Part shown: in pieces, positions 22,491 to 33,301 of the stretch
Numbering within the stretch: the stretch's first letter is position 1
Layout of the letters: the number at the start of each line of letters is the position of its first letter
Source: Aquanectria penicillioides
Lineage: Eukaryota > Ascomycota > Sordariomycetes > Hypocreales > Nectriaceae
DNA: 64,000 bases
Assembly (NCBI GenBank): GCA_003415625.1
Contig: PYIU01000009.1
Coordinates: forward strand, 62,001 to 126,000
Direction of reading: 5' to 3'
Position numbers and translations under genes: made by a program
Notes under the pieces: generated by a model
The model's input: only the letters and a program-made list of their open reading frames with translations
Database searches by the model: none
Told to the model about the DNA's origin: nothing

Positions 22491-23213
22491 ATGGGGAACA
22501 TCGATTCTTATAAGCGCCTTACAGAAGTCCTTTCTTTGGATAATATACCGTTGCTTCTAGCTGCAGGTATCACTTATACTGTTGGGTTCCTTCAGTACTT
22601 TTATGCGATCAAGCTATCTGTACGGGACGGAAAGGCACCCATGCCCTTCTGGATGCATTCGTTCTACCTCGCCCACGATTCTATCATGTCTTACCTCTTC
22701 TCCCAAGCTGCTCCAAGGTATAACAATCATTGGTTTCTAAGGGGCACATCAACAGCAATGTTCGTATGGTCGACTTTGGAAATATGGTGTATCCACAGAG
22801 CCATCACCAAAGAGAGGAAGGCAAGCTTCTCGTCTCTTTTCGGACCAAATCCCCCTTTGATCTCAGTGCTCGCATACGCTGTTGCGCTGCAGTTGGTTAT
22901 GTATGCCACGGTCATTTTAGGAACTCTCTTCATGGGACACGGGTGTTTTATGCAATGGTTTTGCCTAACCAATGTAGTGATCGTTATTGGTCCAACACAC
23001 GAATACATACGGCGAGGATCACGAGAGGGTTTATCGCTGAGCTTTTGTTTCATTAATATCGTGGGGACCATTTTCACATTTGCGCCATTCGGCTTCTGGG
23101 CCTTGGCTATTCCTGAAATGTTTGCTCGGCCTGAATATTATTCGCTAGGAGTTGTTTTCGTGCTTTATACCATTTGGTGTTTTTTTCTAGTGTTGCAATA
23201 CCCCGAAAAATAG
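22491..23213 (+). CDS. Seven-TM integral membrane protein, function unknown
   Basis: ATG at 22491 starts a 240-residue ORF. About seven hydrophobic segments are visible, beginning near 'LLLAAGITYTVGFLQYFYAI', 'WMHSFYLAHDSIMSYLF', 'TAMFVWSTLEIWC', 'LISVLAYAVALQLVMYATVI', 'WFCLTNVVIVIGPTHEYI', 'FCFINIVGTIFTFAPFGFW' and 'LGVVFVLYTIWCFFLVLQ'. Charged or polar residues inside helices (HD in helix 2, LE in helix 3, HE after helix 5) and the loop RRGSREGLS look functional. Size, helix number and an RG..G/GT pattern recall Pyr4-type membrane cyclases or EXPERA-fold isomerases, but similarity is too weak to assign either. The promoter has the cluster motif, so a pathway role such as isomerisation or membrane handling of a lipid is plausible. 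Confidence 0.7.
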   Translation: MGNIDSYKRLTEVLSLDNIPLLLAAGITYTVGFLQYFYAIKLSVRDGKAPMPFWMHSFYLAHDSIMSYLFSQAAPRYNNHWFLRGTSTAMFVWSTLEIWCIHRAITKERKASFSSLFGPNPPLISVLAYAVALQLVMYATVILGTLFMGHGCFMQWFCLTNVVIVIGPTHEYIRRGSREGLSLSFCFINIVGTIFTFAPFGFWALAIPEMFARPEYYSLGVVFVLYTIWCFFLVLQYPEK

Positions 23214-23618
23214 TCAATACCGATACTGTATCTCAGCACTTGGATCGTGTCATTGAGTTTTTCAAAAAATGTGAAACAAAACACCGAAGAATTTTGAGCT
23301 AACAGCGCACACCACACGTCTTAGATTCCATGAATATTGTACAAAGAGATAGGAAATAAGCAAAAGGCAGCTGTCAATTCACATCAAGACCACGCGATTG
23401 GAATTTGGAGTGCCCAATTACTGAACTGCGCTAGTCTGTCGGCGTAGTGAAAGTCGCAATCCAGGCTTTTGGTACGACATCCAGACTCGATGAGATGGGA
23501 GTTGATAACCATAAAATCTGGGTTGTCGCTATACATCCGCCGCAACCCACTTATTCAACTAACAAGCATCCAAAGCCGCTCGAAATGTTTAAACCATGGA
23601 ACCCGTATGCTTGTTCAA
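23214..23618. other. Convergent 3' region, no gene
   Basis: Between the 3' ends of the seven-TM gene (+) and P450-1 (-). No CCTCGG site and no supported ORF. Confidence 0.55.
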
Positions 23619-25374
23619 CTATTTGATGGGCCTGGGGATAAGGCGAACGTAAAGCTCAGGTTTAGCCCAGAGGAATGAAAGAACATTCTTTTCCAACCAC
23701 CCTTCACTGCGAGGGTCAAGTTCCAAGTCAAAGTTCCAGATCATTCTAGCCAATATAAGTCGCATTTCAGCATACGCAAGACTAATGAGAGATTAGCAAC
23801 GGTTATCTGCATGCGAAATAGTGCGCTTACTTTAAACCAATGCAATTGCGAGGGCCCACGGAAAATGGCTGAAATGCTCCTTTTTGGTCGCTATCAAACC
23901 TTGGATCTCCAAGCCATCGTTCTGGAACGAAGGATTCTGGATCTTTGAAAAATGTCGGGTTGTGGAACATGGGCCACTGCCAGATGCCGATTATGGTCTA
24001 GATTCAGAACATTAGCAGTTACCATAGAAATCTCTTGTAAGACCTAATCACATTTGGTGGTATGTATTCTCCACAAATCATGGCTCCACTAGAAGGCGTT
24101 TTGCGAGGTATAGCTGTGGGCACAGGCGGATAGATACGGAGGGCCTCATGCAGCACGGCCATCATATACTCCAGCTTTTGAACGCTAATGAGATCGATCT
24201 CATCTTCTTTTTCAAAGGTTTCGTTCAACTCTTTCTTCAACTTTTCCAGAATTGGTTTATGAGTAGCCAGTAAATAGGTGGCGCCTGACAAGACAGTTGC
24301 GGTTGTCTCAGAGCCACCAACGATTAAGTTGTGGGCATTAGCGAGAATCTCAGGATGAGAAATTTTCTATTCAAGATTAGATAATAAATATTATTTTGTA
24401 TCTCTACAGTCGACTTACCGATTTCCTGCGCGCATTTATCATGGACTCCATAAAATCGGGCCTCGGTTCTTCGAAAGATAGTCGCTTAGCAACCTTTGCT
24501 TCAGTGAACTCAGCGTGTGTCTTCATGTCTCTTTTGATATCCTTTGGGATCATAAACTGAGAAAAGAAGTTCAGAACCGGGAATCGGATGAGAACAGAAG
24601 AAAATGCTATTCCCTGGACATGCTGAAAGATGAGCTTTACCCATGGGTGATAGCGAGATTCTTCCAAGCAGCCAAACGATTCGCCAAATATTAAGTCACC
24701 AATCATGTCAAACGTAGCCCAGTTATACCAGGAGGTCATTTCCTGTGCGTCTCCCTGGGCCGAGGCCGTTTTGAGTCTGTCAATTAGCAAATCAACGTAG
24801 CGTCGGAAAATAGGCTGTTGATCAAACATAGCCTGAGCAGAGAAACCATGAGAGAGGATTTTTCGTACTCGACGGTGCCTTTCGCGGTTGGAGCCAACAA
24901 GGGTAAGTTTGTCATTACCTCTCCAAAAATCAGGATCTTTGCCATTCTCATCTTGATCCTGCTTTCGATGACCCATCATATCATTCCATGAGTCAGGAGA
25001 TCCAAATATGAGCTCATTGGGGGCAATTCGAACAATATCTCCATATTTTTGATGCAATTCATAGATCGTCTTATGTCCGCTGCCGGAGACCCAGGCAATG
25101 GAAAAGGGGACACGAGATGCGGCCCAGGTTCTCGGACCTGGGAACTTGCTGAGGGGATGGAAATAGAGATTGTATATTATGGAGCCGACTTGATAGCATA
25201 TGAGCTGAGGGTTAGGATTCCAAGTTAGCAAAACATTCTCATAGCCCGGGATGCAATCTAACACAAACAAGTCGGGTTTTCTTTTCATAATGGACAACAT
25301 ACAGAGCCTACAAGAAAAACAAAAGAGGATATGAGAGGGTTTTGGCCAAAGAAAGTCTCGAGAACCCAAGACAT
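23619..25374 (-). CDS. Cytochrome P450-1, microsomal
   Basis: Five exons, complement(23619-23781, 23831-23997, 24052-24366, 24419-25204, 25312-25374), 497 residues. The first 21 residues ([21 protein letters not shown]) plus [20 protein letters not shown] form the membrane anchor; I chose this start because the 107-nt intron restores the family N terminus before KFPGPR. I-helix VGGSETTA, K-helix EALR (HEALRIYPP), PERW region and heme-binding [10 protein letters not shown] are all intact. It resembles the isotrichodermin C-15 hydroxylase-like group. It probably hydroxylates a lipophilic pathway compound at the ER. A CCGAGG/CCTCGG pair lies 243-268 bp upstream. Confidence 0.9.
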
Positions 25375-26155
25375 GATGAAATAGCAAGTACTTTCTCTTG
25401 ATCGGGAGATGCAGTTCAATCAAACATATAATCTAGAGTAATGATCGGACTCTGTGCGAACGTTTCGACGGGATGCAAGACCTTTACACCTAGTTCTATC
25501 AAGCAACTATTGTTGACCAATTCTGTTTGCGTTTGAAGTATCGGGAATAACATTCATTTCAATTTAAATGACAGATGAAATCATTGTCACTGAGGAACAA
25601 GCAGCAAAGGTGGTTGCCGAGGAGTGAATTTGCTGTCCTCGGCTATAGGCAGAGTTAACGTCTCCTCTCGTCCTTAGTCTGCATCTGTGTCATTGTATAT
25701 TAACCGCTTATACTAACCATGCCGACAGTATTAATGCAACCCTAACCCGGACATTAGACCAAATATTGTTCTACTTTCAGGCCTAGGGTTATGGATACAT
25801 GGAGGGTCAATACCCCGTGAGTTTAAACTTCGTGCCAGGTTTGAATTGGCAACGGCAGAAGCAGTCCTTCCCATTTTATGAGTCAAACCACTTTCATCCT
25901 TGATCCAGCTTCAAGTGCAAGATTGGACGATGATTCTTCCGGCGCAGATCGATAGGTTGATTCCGTAATATTAGACACAAAGTTGAATAGCACACCCGGA
26001 GGAGAGAGGAGAGATGATAACAATCAAGCAATTGCATCAGTTTCGCCGAATGATCGAGGAACCAAGTCATTTCAGTGCCAATTTATTCCAAAGTATTTTG
26101 CACCGAATGGTCTTCAGGCGACAAAACTTGCACCAGGTTCATCCGATGTTTCATC
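25375..26155. promoter_or_regulatory. P450-1 promoter with an inverted CCGAGG/CCTCGG pair
   Basis: CCGAGG at 25617-25622 and CCTCGG at 25637-25642 form an inverted pair separated by 14 bp. The remainder is the SDR1 3' side. No gene seen. Confidence 0.6.
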
Positions 26156-27063
26156 TCACAGACCACGAGTCCAACCCCCATCCACGGCAACATTTTGACC
26201 AGTAATCTAAAGAAACGTAGTAAGCTGGTCTGACAACCTTAAATCCACATATTTGGTAATTCGCTTACATAGCTAGCCCTCTCAGACGCTAGAAAGAGGA
26301 CTTGGGCTGCCAGTTCATCAGGTCGTCCTGGGCGCTTCATTGAGATAATAGGTTGCGGTTCCGGTTGAGCTTGGCCTATTTGTTCCCCTTCTGTTTCAAT
26401 TTTTTCACTCACACCTGTATCAATAAGACCTGTTGCAATGGTATTAAAAGTTATACCGAAGGACGAGAACTCATTCGAAAGCGATCGCATAAGCCCGACA
26501 GCGGCCCTGGAATCAAGAGTGAGTTCATTATCAATCAGCAGCAGGTTGGTAGTGTCAGATCAACGAACTCACAATCGGAAAGTATTTCCTAAAACGATAT
26601 GATGCCATCTGTGAGGCTCTAGAGTGCAAACGCTTCCCAAATTGATAAATCTCCCCCACTTCTTTTCCTTCCAAGCAGGCAAGACAGCCTTTGCTAAATA
26701 CACAACACTCAAAACACACTGCTCTGAGCTTGTCCTGAAGTCATCTGCACTCGCGTTGTCAAAGCCAAACCTCACCAAAGATCTCACATTGCACACAACT
26801 ACATCCGGCACAGTCCCAAACACCTCTTTTGTCTTGGCGATAGCTGCAGTCACGTCCTCTTCTTGCGTCATATCCGCAGGAACGTAGCTAGCTTTACCAC
26901 CAAGAGCTTTGAGTTCTTGGACAGTTTCTTCCAGTGGACCGATGCGACGAGCCGTGATCATCACCGAAGCTCCTTCTTTCGAAAATTCCACGGCCACTGC
27001 CTTACCAATCCCGCTGGATCCGCCTGACACAAGTACGACCTTATTTTCGAGGCCAAGTTTCAT
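26156..27063 (-). CDS. Short-chain dehydrogenase/reductase SDR1 with atypical active site
   Basis: Exons complement(26156-26206, 26269-26506, 26573-27063), 259 residues. Cofactor motif GGSSGIGKA at the N terminus, NLGS strand, and a C-terminal exon giving ITGQNVAVDGGWTRG, the standard SDR ending. The usual YxxxK is replaced: after GSVCTLEPHRWHH comes IVLGNTFRLAAVGLMRS, so Tyr and Lys are absent. This belongs to an SDR subgroup with SN..R or GN..R at this place; catalysis is therefore uncertain. It could use another residue or have a different role. It is divergent from the YCII gene with two CCGAGG sites between. Confidence 0.85.
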
Positions 27064-27579
27064 GATTATTGTGAAATGCCGTATGACCTTGTGAAAGAGA
27101 TGTTTTAAGTGGTTTTAACTCAAAATTAATAAGCATTGGGGAGGATATGCGGTAGACTTTGCATATTATGGGCGGCATGGCATTCTTGTCTGATTTTGTT
27201 TTCTTTCGCCCACCTTGCACCTATTCGCACAGCCGAGGCTACTTCTCCACGCTGCACCATCCGACGGCCTCGCTCTCCATGATTTCAGTAGCGGATGAAG
27301 CAAGATCGTCCGAAATAACAACCGGTTCACCTAATGAATCCAAAACCCAGGCTACAAAGCCAACTTTTCTCCCCGAATGTAGCTTAGTAGAAAGTAGCCA
27401 CGGGCCGAAAGAGATGTACCGAGGCATTTTCAACACAACACCTGACTATTGATAGGGAAGTATATTATCTTTCGCAGGAAGGACTGCCCAAATACTAGTT
27501 GATAAATCCACCTTGGCGAATACCTCAGCAGCGCTACTCCAGTAATCCATCAACGAAAGCCTCTTTTCTGTACTTCTCA
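27064..27579. promoter_or_regulatory. Bidirectional promoter SDR1 / YCII protein, two CCGAGG sites
   Basis: CCGAGG at 27233-27238 (170 bp before SDR1) and 27419-27424 (161 bp before the YCII gene), one for each direction. Confidence 0.6.
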
Positions 27580-27915
27580 ATGGCTTCATCCTCAGGACCT
27601 AGAGAGTGGCTCGTGCAGGTACCTTTGATACAGGGGAGTGTCGAAAAACGGCTTTCTCTTCGACAACAACACATTGACGAAGCGATGCCGAAAATTAGAG
27701 ATGGCATCATATCGTTCGCGGGGGGCGTTCTCTCTAAACCAACAATAGATGGTGACAACAAGGATATGATCCTTACCATTTTCACGCTGAGAGCAGATAC
27801 TCAAGAGGAAGCACAAAAGATTATTGAACAGGATATATACACAAAAGAGGGTGTGTGGGACACAAAGAAGGCGCAGATACTTCCTTGGAAGACTAGTGTC
27901 GCCATCCCTTCATGA
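27580..27915 (+). CDS. YCII-like dimeric alpha/beta-barrel protein
   Basis: ORF of 111 residues from the ATG at 27580 (MASSSGPREWLVQVPL); an in-frame ATG at 27499 would add 27 poorly conserved residues. It has the YCII pattern R...R..H (KRLSLRQQHIDEAMPKIR), SFAGGVLS and EEAQKIIEQDIYTKEGVWD. YCII/muconolactone-isomerase folds occur as small cyclases, isomerases or lyases in fungal pathways; the true function here is unknown. Its promoter carries the cluster motif, which suggests co-expression with the pathway. Confidence 0.8.
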   Translation: MASSSGPREWLVQVPLIQGSVEKRLSLRQQHIDEAMPKIRDGIISFAGGVLSKPTIDGDNKDMILTIFTLRADTQEEAQKIIEQDIYTKEGVWDTKKAQILPWKTSVAIPS

Positions 27916-28946
27916 TTACATTTTCGACATACCACATGACACATACAACAGATCATTGTACTATATTCCGAGTCTGTAGCATGGCGATTAATTGTGACTA
28001 TTGATCTCAACTTCCCACCGCTGCTTGGCCCGCTCATTGCTCTGGGGGGAAGGCCCACTCCGTCCCTTCGGATCGCCCTACCCTATACTACATAGCCCTT
28101 ATCACATGTCTGACAAAAGTTCTAAACTTTTCTTGAAGACATGGGCTATGATCTACTAAATGCTTTCGATTTAGGGAAACATTAGTCGGGATTCTAAGAG
28201 AATATTGGTTTTATGTAAATGTATCGATGATGTTTGCTTTTAACTGAGTAAGCTTACCAGAATGCGTCAATTGACTCAGTTAGAAAAGTTTTGATGGGAG
28301 GAGAGTCACGGCATAAAAATGCCGGTGAAAATGAACTTGGCTTAAAATGGCTGAGGTGGAGAACCTGACTTTTTGAATTGCACCTATGTAAAGTAGAAAT
28401 TAAAAACCAGAAAGGTTAGCTGCTCTCCAGTAGCTGAACATGTTCCGACTTCTTGAGGTGTTTGGAGAGTATGTGGCTTTGATAGAGGTTTGGCTTACCC
28501 TTGGGCTAGAGACAAATTTGTGGTCAAGTTTAAATACATGATGTCATTTGGATCGGCAACACACTTTCTGGTATTCAACAAAACCACTAGTGCACACTGA
28601 AGAGCACCATCTTGAAAACAAGATCAAAATGCCAGGTCAGACCGATTTCGGAGCAGTCGCCCGAGGTGTTCGGATACGAGTGGTTGAGACTACTAGGCAT
28701 GTTCGGACAGGATTCAAGAATGTGATGAGTAACCGAGGCAAAACTAAGTAGTCACCGAGAAGCCAAGGAAATGGTAATCATCAATGTTGCCAACCAAAAC
28801 AATACAGCTCTCAATTTATTCATACCATACGCATATAAGGGAAACATGGCTACACCTTCTTCTATTTCCACTTCCAAAGATATTGACAGATATCACCACT
28901 GATCTTGTCAAGTTTCCCTTCTCAATTAAACGAGTCAATCCAACGT
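27916..28946. promoter_or_regulatory. Intergenic, CCGAGG site before SDR2
   Basis: About 1 kb. CCGAGG at 28733-28738, 214 bp before the SDR2 start. A short ORF at 28629-28751 shows no conserved content and overlaps the likely promoter. Confidence 0.5.
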
Positions 28947-29931
28947 ATGAATATGGCAACCTTCTCAGGCAAAGTCATCGCGGTCTCTGGTACGCCGGTG
29001 TTTCAATACTGCCCCTGCAACAGAAGCAGCCGCTGACGCTGTGTGCAGGTGCGGCATCCGGAATTGGCCTTTCTACTGCTAAGATACTCTACTCCCGCGG
29101 AGCATCTTTGGCCCTTTCTGATATTCGAAAGGACGTCCTTGATGGAGTCAAGGATCAGATACTTGAGCAAGGCGTACAAAAAGACCAAAGACTCACCACA
29201 TGCAAAGTAGACATTACCAACACAGAGGATGTCAACGGGTGGATTGATCAGGCAATTGGAGATTTTGGCCGACTTGATGGTGCCGCCAATATTGCAGGCA
29301 CCGTGGTTCTTGATGAACTCATCGAAGGCACAACTGATGAATCTTGGGAGCGCATCATGGCAATTAACTCGACTGGAACGTAAGTCCATTGTATGAGAGG
29401 CCCCACCCTCGCAAAATTCCCATCATCATCGGCTTTGTTGACATGTAACTGGTCTCAAGATTTAAATCTCTCCGAGCTCAGTTACCCAGGCTTCCGTCTG
29501 GTAGCTCGGTGGTGACTATTTCGTCCATTGCTGGGCTCGGAGGCGCTCCACATATGGTAGCTTATGGTGCAAGTAAACATGCCGTGATTGGCCTCACACA
29601 AACTGCAGCAGTTGAGTATGGACCAAAGGGTATTCGCGTCAACACCATCGCACCGTAAGTTGAACTTCTTGCGCAAATGATAGTCTAGACCAGTTAACTC
29701 TTCATAACTAGATCCGCGATTGCCACTCCTCTTGCGTTGGGGTTTTTTAAAGAGGAAGACAAGCACAAGTTTAGTGCAAATCGGTCATGCCTCAAGCGTG
29801 TAGCACAGCCAGAGGAAGTCGCGAAAGTCGTTGCATTTCTTCTCTCAGATGAGTCCTCGTACATCACAGGCTCGGTGATTAATGTTGACGCTGGGTGGAC
29901 GGTGTCGACGCCTGTAGATTTTGTAATTTAA
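28947..29931 (+). CDS. Short-chain dehydrogenase/reductase SDR2, canonical
   Basis: Four exons, 28947-28989, 29049-29379, 29460-29654, 29712-29931, 262 residues. The first intron falls inside the cofactor motif, which becomes SGAASGIG after splicing. NIAG, Ser in TISSIAGLGG and YGASK give the complete SDR triad, and ITGSVINVDAGW the ending. An NAD(P)-dependent alcohol or 3-hydroxyacyl-CoA dehydrogenase is likely. It could fill the 3-hydroxyacyl step of side-chain beta-oxidation, but the sequence does not prove this. MATFSGKV, six bases downstream, is an alternative start. Confidence 0.88.
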
Positions 29932-30023
29932 TGCATGACAAGTCGTGGCTATTTTAACAGATCTCTTCAACTGAGATAGCCTATTGTTTTAAATGATGAG
30001 TTTTATATAACCTTTATATTAAT
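29932..30023. other. AT-rich spacer before the MITE
   Basis: Short AT-rich 3' region of SDR2 leading into the inverted-repeat element. Confidence 0.4.
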
Positions 30024-30652
30024 GAGTAGTGCTAGGGGCACCAACAACTATTGCTATTCGCACTAATAAATCGTCATGTGACTAAAATTGCGGCCAATTG
30101 TCCTCTTTTCCCTTCTATACATATAAATTTTATATGCAACTAAAAGAGCTTAAAGAATCACACAATACATACACAAAGGCTGCTTATTTCAATACATTAA
30201 TGCTATCCCTATAGCTCAAATAGCCTAAAAAATACATTTCCATTAAAATAAATACATTAGCCTAGGCCAATATATTATCTAGCGCTAGCCTTATCTAACA
30301 AGGCTGCAACCCTAATGACCTCTCGGGTCCTTAAGGACACCTTACCCCTTGCAGCCCCTCTCCCCTATCTCCCTTATGTTTTTTGCCTCATAGAATATAT
30401 GTGTAGTCGATCTTATTGTAGATATACACTGATGCCTGTAAGGTCCGTTATTAGGATTGGGCTGAAGGTTGTGTGATGAGGGCTGGAGGAATAGAGGAAT
30501 AAGGGGCTGTAGATGAAGAAGGCAAGTTGCGGCGGATGATATCAATTTCAGAGGAGGTTGCCCGAAATAACCATTGTTCCGGGATTTCCCGGTCACGTGG
30601 TGTATTTTGTTGGTACGAATAGCAATAGTTGTTAGTGCCCCTAGCACTACTC
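30024..30652. mobile_element. MITE-like element with 37-bp terminal inverted repeats
   Basis: A 37-bp sequence at 30024-30060 is repeated in inverted orientation at 30616-30652 with one mismatch. Weaker inverted similarity continues inward about 20 bp (…GTCATGTGAC against the complement of GTCACGTGGT). The 629-bp interior is AT-rich, with no transposase ORF. TA lies just outside the right end; the left flank reads TAAT, so a clean TA target duplication is not evident. It fits a non-autonomous pogo/Fot1-like MITE inserted between SDR2 and the 129-aa gene. Confidence 0.8.
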
Positions 30653-31602
30653 TAGATAATTATGACCGCCTATCCAATAACATTGTTGACCTTGCTGACG
30701 CATCTTGAAACATGGGGTGGCTACACACTGTGCAACTGAATCTCTACCCAACATTACAACAGGATGAGGATCATTAAACGAGGCCGATATCTCACAATTA
30801 TACCCGATATTATTTTACTGATCTAGAGATGGATAATTCTACCCGCCTTTCTAGTAGACACAGTGACCATTCTGCCTCGGAATTAATACCGTTGGAGCTA
30901 TATTATTGAATGAAGCGCGCAAATCACACTGCATAATAAACCTCTAAATTAAGCATAAGAATAACAGCCTGATCATTACGAATAGCCGACACCTAACCAG
31001 TTGCCACCCATAAACCTTTGATGGGGTTGTGTTTGATAATTAATTTGGAATATTCCAGTGTCTACAGGATACCAGTGTCAATTAGCTTGAACCTACTCCG
31101 TGCAATCCAGGGTAGCATTCTTCCCGTGCCATGTTTCTCGTCACCACATTCTCCATTCCCGAGATCCTTTTCAAATGGCTTCCTCCATCATAACAAAACA
31201 GCAATCTCGACCAAGAATCCAATGTGAAGGTTGAAGGGATGGATGATCAGATAATGAGAAGCCATGAAAGAATCCCAAAATGCTAAGTGAAAAGCTCACA
31301 TTAGTCTATCTGACGAAATCGTAAGGGCGTTTAGCACCAAGATTCAGATAAAAACGTTCCTACCTAAACAATCAGGTGCGTCGAGTCGATAGACTGTGCA
31401 TTAAGCCCTTGGATATGAGAGAAGCAAGGACACAGTTCATCCATAAAGAAATACACACCATCGTGAATATGGAGTAGAAAATAAGCACAACTAACGAAGG
31501 ATGAATTTCAAATGGAAATGGAAATCACGGGGTCATCCTTGCCCAATACTTCAAACCAAGATAATATTAAAATAAATCTTCAAGACGTAAGGTAATAAAA
31601 GT
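30653..31602. other. Intergenic, nothing recognised
   Basis: Nearly 1 kb of AT-rich sequence, without CCTCGG sites and without a supported gene. Confidence 0.45.
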
Positions 31603-32051
31603 CTATGTCAGACTAATAGAAATATGCCGGGGCTCAAGAGAGGGAGTGCCTGACATCGGTCTGCACTCCTGGATAACGCTAACACTAAGAGTGTATCCTA
31701 TCTTTCTGGTCCTTCGCCCAAAGGCGTCCTTTCTCTTCTCATCATAATGCACTAAAATATTGAATTTCTCTTCCTTAAAGACAATGGCCCACTGATTCCC
31801 AGTGCCATTTCCAACCAGAGTACCGTATTGAATAGACCCAGCACTTGGATCTAGCAATGCAGCGTTTACACAAGCTTGCCGATATGCTGCAAGTCTTCCA
31901 TCCGCATGCTCTTGGGGGCTGACATCAACACCTAACCGGGTCGTTAGAAAAAGGAATAAAACCACTGCAGTGCTTCTATTTAACACAAACCTTTATGGTG
32001 GAAGACTTGGGAATAAGTGTTTGTGAAGGACCTTGTATTGGCAGCTGACAT
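31603..32051 (-). CDS. Hypothetical protein, 129 residues
   Basis: Exons complement(31603-31931, 31991-32051), intron GTTTGT to GGTTAG. The spliced protein starts MSAANTRSFTNTYSQVFHHK, continues GVDVSPQEHADGRLAAYRQA and ends EPRHISISLT. There is no signal peptide or membrane helix in this model. I do not recognise the family. Mixed alpha/beta composition and length would fit a small SnoaL- or barrel-type enzyme, but no motif supports that. A CCGAGG lies 702 bp upstream, farther than usual, so cluster membership is uncertain. Confidence 0.55.
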
Positions 32052-33301
32052 GGTGAAGGGTTTTCGGCTGGGAATAAGTTTGGTTTCTTTTCGTCAAGCA
32101 AGACAGTTCTTCGGGTTCTGAATGATACTAGTATTGCGAGTGATGAGGTGTTTGTGATCATGTAGATGCGCGACTTCCCTTTATACATGTTTCTGTCCCT
32201 CCAAAGTTATGAAAAGGTACATGGAGTTCTATGGTCAAAGTTTCGGTTCTGACCTTCGTATTCATGCAGCTGAGAGGCACATGGCGCTAGGATGCCTATG
32301 GCTAAGACATGCCTGACGCTAAAACGTTTCTCGCTAAAGTTGAGAGAAGTGTGAGGTTGAACCATATGTCGCCAAGACGTAACTGAAACCAATGTGCGAA
32401 GCTGAAATCTGGACAAAGCTGAATTGGATATCGCCAAGATACAAGTCAAAATGTGGAGAGCTGAAAATTATGGACCTGGGAGGGGTTCACACCTTGGATT
32501 GATTTGGAGCCAGAATTTACGCATTGAGATGGAGTAAATCTAAGTTTGGAGGGCTGAGCTGTTTGGGGATGACATTTATGTAGAGGTGCGATATTCATGC
32601 CGCCAAATGTTCTATTGTTGTCAAAATAGAGTTTATGTTGAGATACCAGTGACGGTACCCCGGATTTCAAGTTTATTGCTAATTGCAATCGAGGCCAGTC
32701 GGTTGCATTGGTCGGAGGAAATAATCCGATACGCTTAAAGCTTGGGTTTGCGCCGAGGGGCAGTATTGTTCGCCGAGATGTCCCACATGTTTATTGTTGG
32801 ATCCTCAGACAATGACGCAAGTACTTGGCCGAGACTCAAAGACCCAAATCCATTCATCGAATTGGAATGCACCCTGAAGCTCCGAAATTAATCACATGCA
32901 CGATCAATATCCCGGAGTGTGCGGGCCTGTGGAATCAGCAGTCCACTTTTTGAGGAGCTAACTGAGTCTATCGAATATCGTTTTCCTCTAATGCTCCTAT
33001 CACATTTGTTGGCTGTATCCAACGTGAGAAATCTCGTTAAGCGAATATGACGCCAAGAAAGCCACCGCTTCACCCTCCCCCATCTCCTATGTGCGTGTCA
33101 ACAAGTGCTTACGAGTGCTTGCCGGATTTTGGCTGTCCTATTGATTATTGCCGAGTACAACGGTCAAATTCTTCTCGAGAAACAAATAAGTGAAGATACT
33201 TCATCAATATCCTTCAATAGTGAACAATCACTGGTCAGGTCCTAGTTTTGGGGGGGATGAGATGAGTATTGAGAGTTCAAACAGAAAGATGCTAGTCTAG
33301 T
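32052..33301. promoter_or_regulatory. Intergenic, one CCGAGG site
   Basis: About 1.25 kb between the 129-aa gene and the 3' end of the alcohol oxidase. CCGAGG at 32753-32758; near-matches CCGAGA follow within 80 bp. No supported gene. Confidence 0.4.

Noticed and set aside
28629..28751. Short ORF before SDR2
   Set aside because: Forty residues, no family, lies in the SDR2 promoter.
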